DNA of 64,000 bases from Chryseobacterium defluvii (GTDB lineage: Bacteria; Bacteroidota; Bacteroidia; Flavobacteriales; Weeksellaceae), in assembly GCF_003634775.1 (NCBI RefSeq), contig NZ_RBXB01000003.1:620001-684000 (forward strand). Direction: 5' to 3'. Position 1 is the stretch's first letter. Each line of letters begins with the position of its first letter. The notes beneath the pieces are model-generated. The model ran no database searches, was not told the origin of the DNA, and was given only the letters and a program-made list of their open reading frames with translations. The position numbers were made by a program, and so were the translations under genes. This document shows positions 62,895-64,000 of this stretch, piece after piece.

Positions 62895-64000
62895 ATGTTG
62901 AACAAGATTGTTGTTACGAATCAAACCAAAACAATGGTGCTTTTAATGCTGGTTTTTACCGTCATTATATTGCTGTTCAGCGGATTGGTGTATTTTTCGA
63001 TCGTCAACTTTTCCCACCAGAGATTTTATGAACTGCTCAAAATCCGTACGACCACTATTGTACAGATCGAGAAAAGCAAAGAGCATCTTGATCTTCCGGA
63101 GAACTATGTTTTAAATAATCTGAACGATGAGGAGCTCCCGATGGAAAAAGATTATGTTTTTGCCGTTCCTATGGACTCCAATTTTAAAAAAATATCAAAA
63201 GAAGTCCATATTCCGGATGCTTTTTTTAAGAATATCCTGAGAAAAGGAGAAGCCAACTATAATGACAAAGAATTTTATTATATAGGTCAGTCATTTAAAT
63301 TTCATAATAAAGAATATATTGCGATCGCTTCGGCAAAAAACCATTATGTGGTGTACTATCTGGGATTTTTAAAAAGAACGCTGATTACGTGTATTGTACT
63401 TTCACTGTTCTTCAGTATGATTTTTTCTTTTTATCTGTCTAAAACATTATTTAAACCAATTCTCAAAATTACAGGTAAAGTAAAGCAGATCAGCTCTGAA
63501 AACCTTCATTTAAGACTGGAATCCCAACCGGATAATAAAGAACTGAACGAGTTGGTGGATACCTTCAATGATATGCTCAACCGTATTGAAACCTCTTTTG
63601 AAACTCAAAACCATCTGATTGGCAATGTATCTCACGAATTGCGGACTCCTCTTACATCTATCATGGGTGAAGCCGATGTGGCTCTTTCCATCAACAGAAC
63701 TGCGGAAGAATACAAAGAAACGTTGGAAATTATTCTGGATGAAGCTGAAAAATTAGACAGAAAAATCAAGGCTTTGCTGATGATCGCGCAAACGGGATTT
63801 GACGGAAAGATCCAGAAAATGGATAAGGTAAGAATGGACCAGTTGCTTTGGGATGTGATTGAAACCTTACGAAGAATAGATCCTAGAAATAATATCTACC
63901 TGGATATAAGCATGTTACCGGATAACCCGAAAAAGCTGAAGGTTCAGGGTAACGAACAATTACTACACCTTGCCGTAGCCAATATTATCAATAACGGATG
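62895..64000 (+). CDS. Sensor histidine kinase (partial, runs off the window)
   Basis: Starts at ATG 62895, 3 bp after the response-regulator stop, and continues past the end (at least 368 residues). Two membrane helices (about 13-36 and 158-182) enclose a periplasmic sensor region; a HAMP domain follows (about 183-235, FKPILKITGKVKQIS), then the H-box GNVSHELRTPLTS with His247. The N-box begins at the very end (VANIINNG). It phosphorylates the preceding OmpR-type regulator. Confidence 0.92.
   Translation, partial: MLNKIVVTNQTKTMVLLMLVFTVIILLFSGLVYFSIVNFSHQRFYELLKIRTTTIVQIEKSKEHLDLPENYVLNNLNDEELPMEKDYVFAVPMDSNFKKISKEVHIPDAFFKNILRKGEANYNDKEFYYIGQSFKFHNKEYIAIASAKNHYVVYYLGFLKRTLITCIVLSLFFSMIFSFYLSKTLFKPILKITGKVKQISSENLHLRLESQPDNKELNELVDTFNDMLNRIETSFETQNHLIGNVSHELRTPLTSIMGEADVALSINRTAEEYKETLEIILDEAEKLDRKIKALLMIAQTGFDGKIQKMDKVRMDQLLWDVIETLRRIDPRNNIYLDISMLPDNPKKLKVQGNEQLLHLAVANIINNG

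Overview
The window looks like chromosomal DNA from a flavobacterium of the Chryseobacterium type (Bacteroidota, Weeksellaceae). It is AT-rich, its genes are closely packed, and its promoters carry the Bacteroidota -7 element TAnnTTTG instead of a sigma70 -10 box. It encodes lineage markers: the type IX secretion/gliding lipoprotein SprE/PorW, a protein with a T9SS C-terminal sorting signal, a GLPGLI protein, DUF4421 and DUF3127 proteins, and CarboxypepD_reg beta-barrel receptors. I see no insertion sequence, CRISPR array, prophage or rRNA operon.

Layout. 1-5.1 kb: end of a patatin-like outer-membrane protein, ybeY, mnmG, a methyltransferase and pgk; mnmG is bracketed by two perfect parS (ParB) sites. 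5.1-5.6 kb: an AT-rich divergent intergenic region with clustered DnaA-box-like 9-mers, a candidate replication origin. 5.6-12.8 kb: rpiB, rnr, a LysE-type exporter, an LD-carboxypeptidase, a YraN protein, an SDR oxidoreductase, a frameshifted NTF2-like lipoprotein gene and tsaB. 12.8-17.3 kb (minus strand): sprE/porW, maf, a KdsC-type phosphatase and a DUF2520 protein. 17.5-22.1 kb: an ECF sigma cassette, a secreted glycine-zipper protein and lepA. 22.1-25.1 kb (minus strand): a large TTR-like repeat protein with a small membrane protein, and a DUF1579 lipoprotein.

25.2-31.6 kb is an NAD/ADP-ribose island. A Nudix-winged-helix regulator (NrtR/AraR type) is followed by an SPFH protein, a divergent NAD-kinase-like protein, a small protein of the 'ADP-ribosylation/crystallin J1' type, a gene remnant resembling the N-terminus of TIGR02452 (PARG-like) proteins, a DUF2971 protein, a sirtuin, the RNA 2'-phosphotransferase KptA and a calcineurin-like phosphatase. 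Four copies of an inverted repeat TTWGYGT-N7-ACRCAAW lie upstream of the regulator (one) and of the SPFH gene (three), so the operator of this regulon can be read from the sequence.

31.7-48.5 kb is mostly core and envelope genes: M14 peptidase, a two-gene unit with a cysteine-rich protein, a JmjC-type cupin, an OM beta-barrel/GLPGLI pair, feoA-feoB plus a small Cys-rich partner, DUF4421, glmM, a TPR protein, a DMT exporter, aat and DUF3127. 48.6-48.9 kb is a tRNA-Leu/Gly/Leu cluster with its own promoter and terminator. 49.2-62.1 kb is a polymorphic-toxin locus: a T9SS-sorted protein, a 3441-residue SpvB/TcdB/RHS protein ending in a papain-like cysteine-protease-type tip, a candidate immunity protein, and degenerate sequence that may be older toxin/immunity cassettes. 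The window ends in a two-component system whose histidine kinase runs off the edge.

The most notable material is the Nudix-regulated NAD island with its operators, the RHS toxin locus, and the parS/DnaA-box region. All functional calls come from reading motifs; no database search was run.
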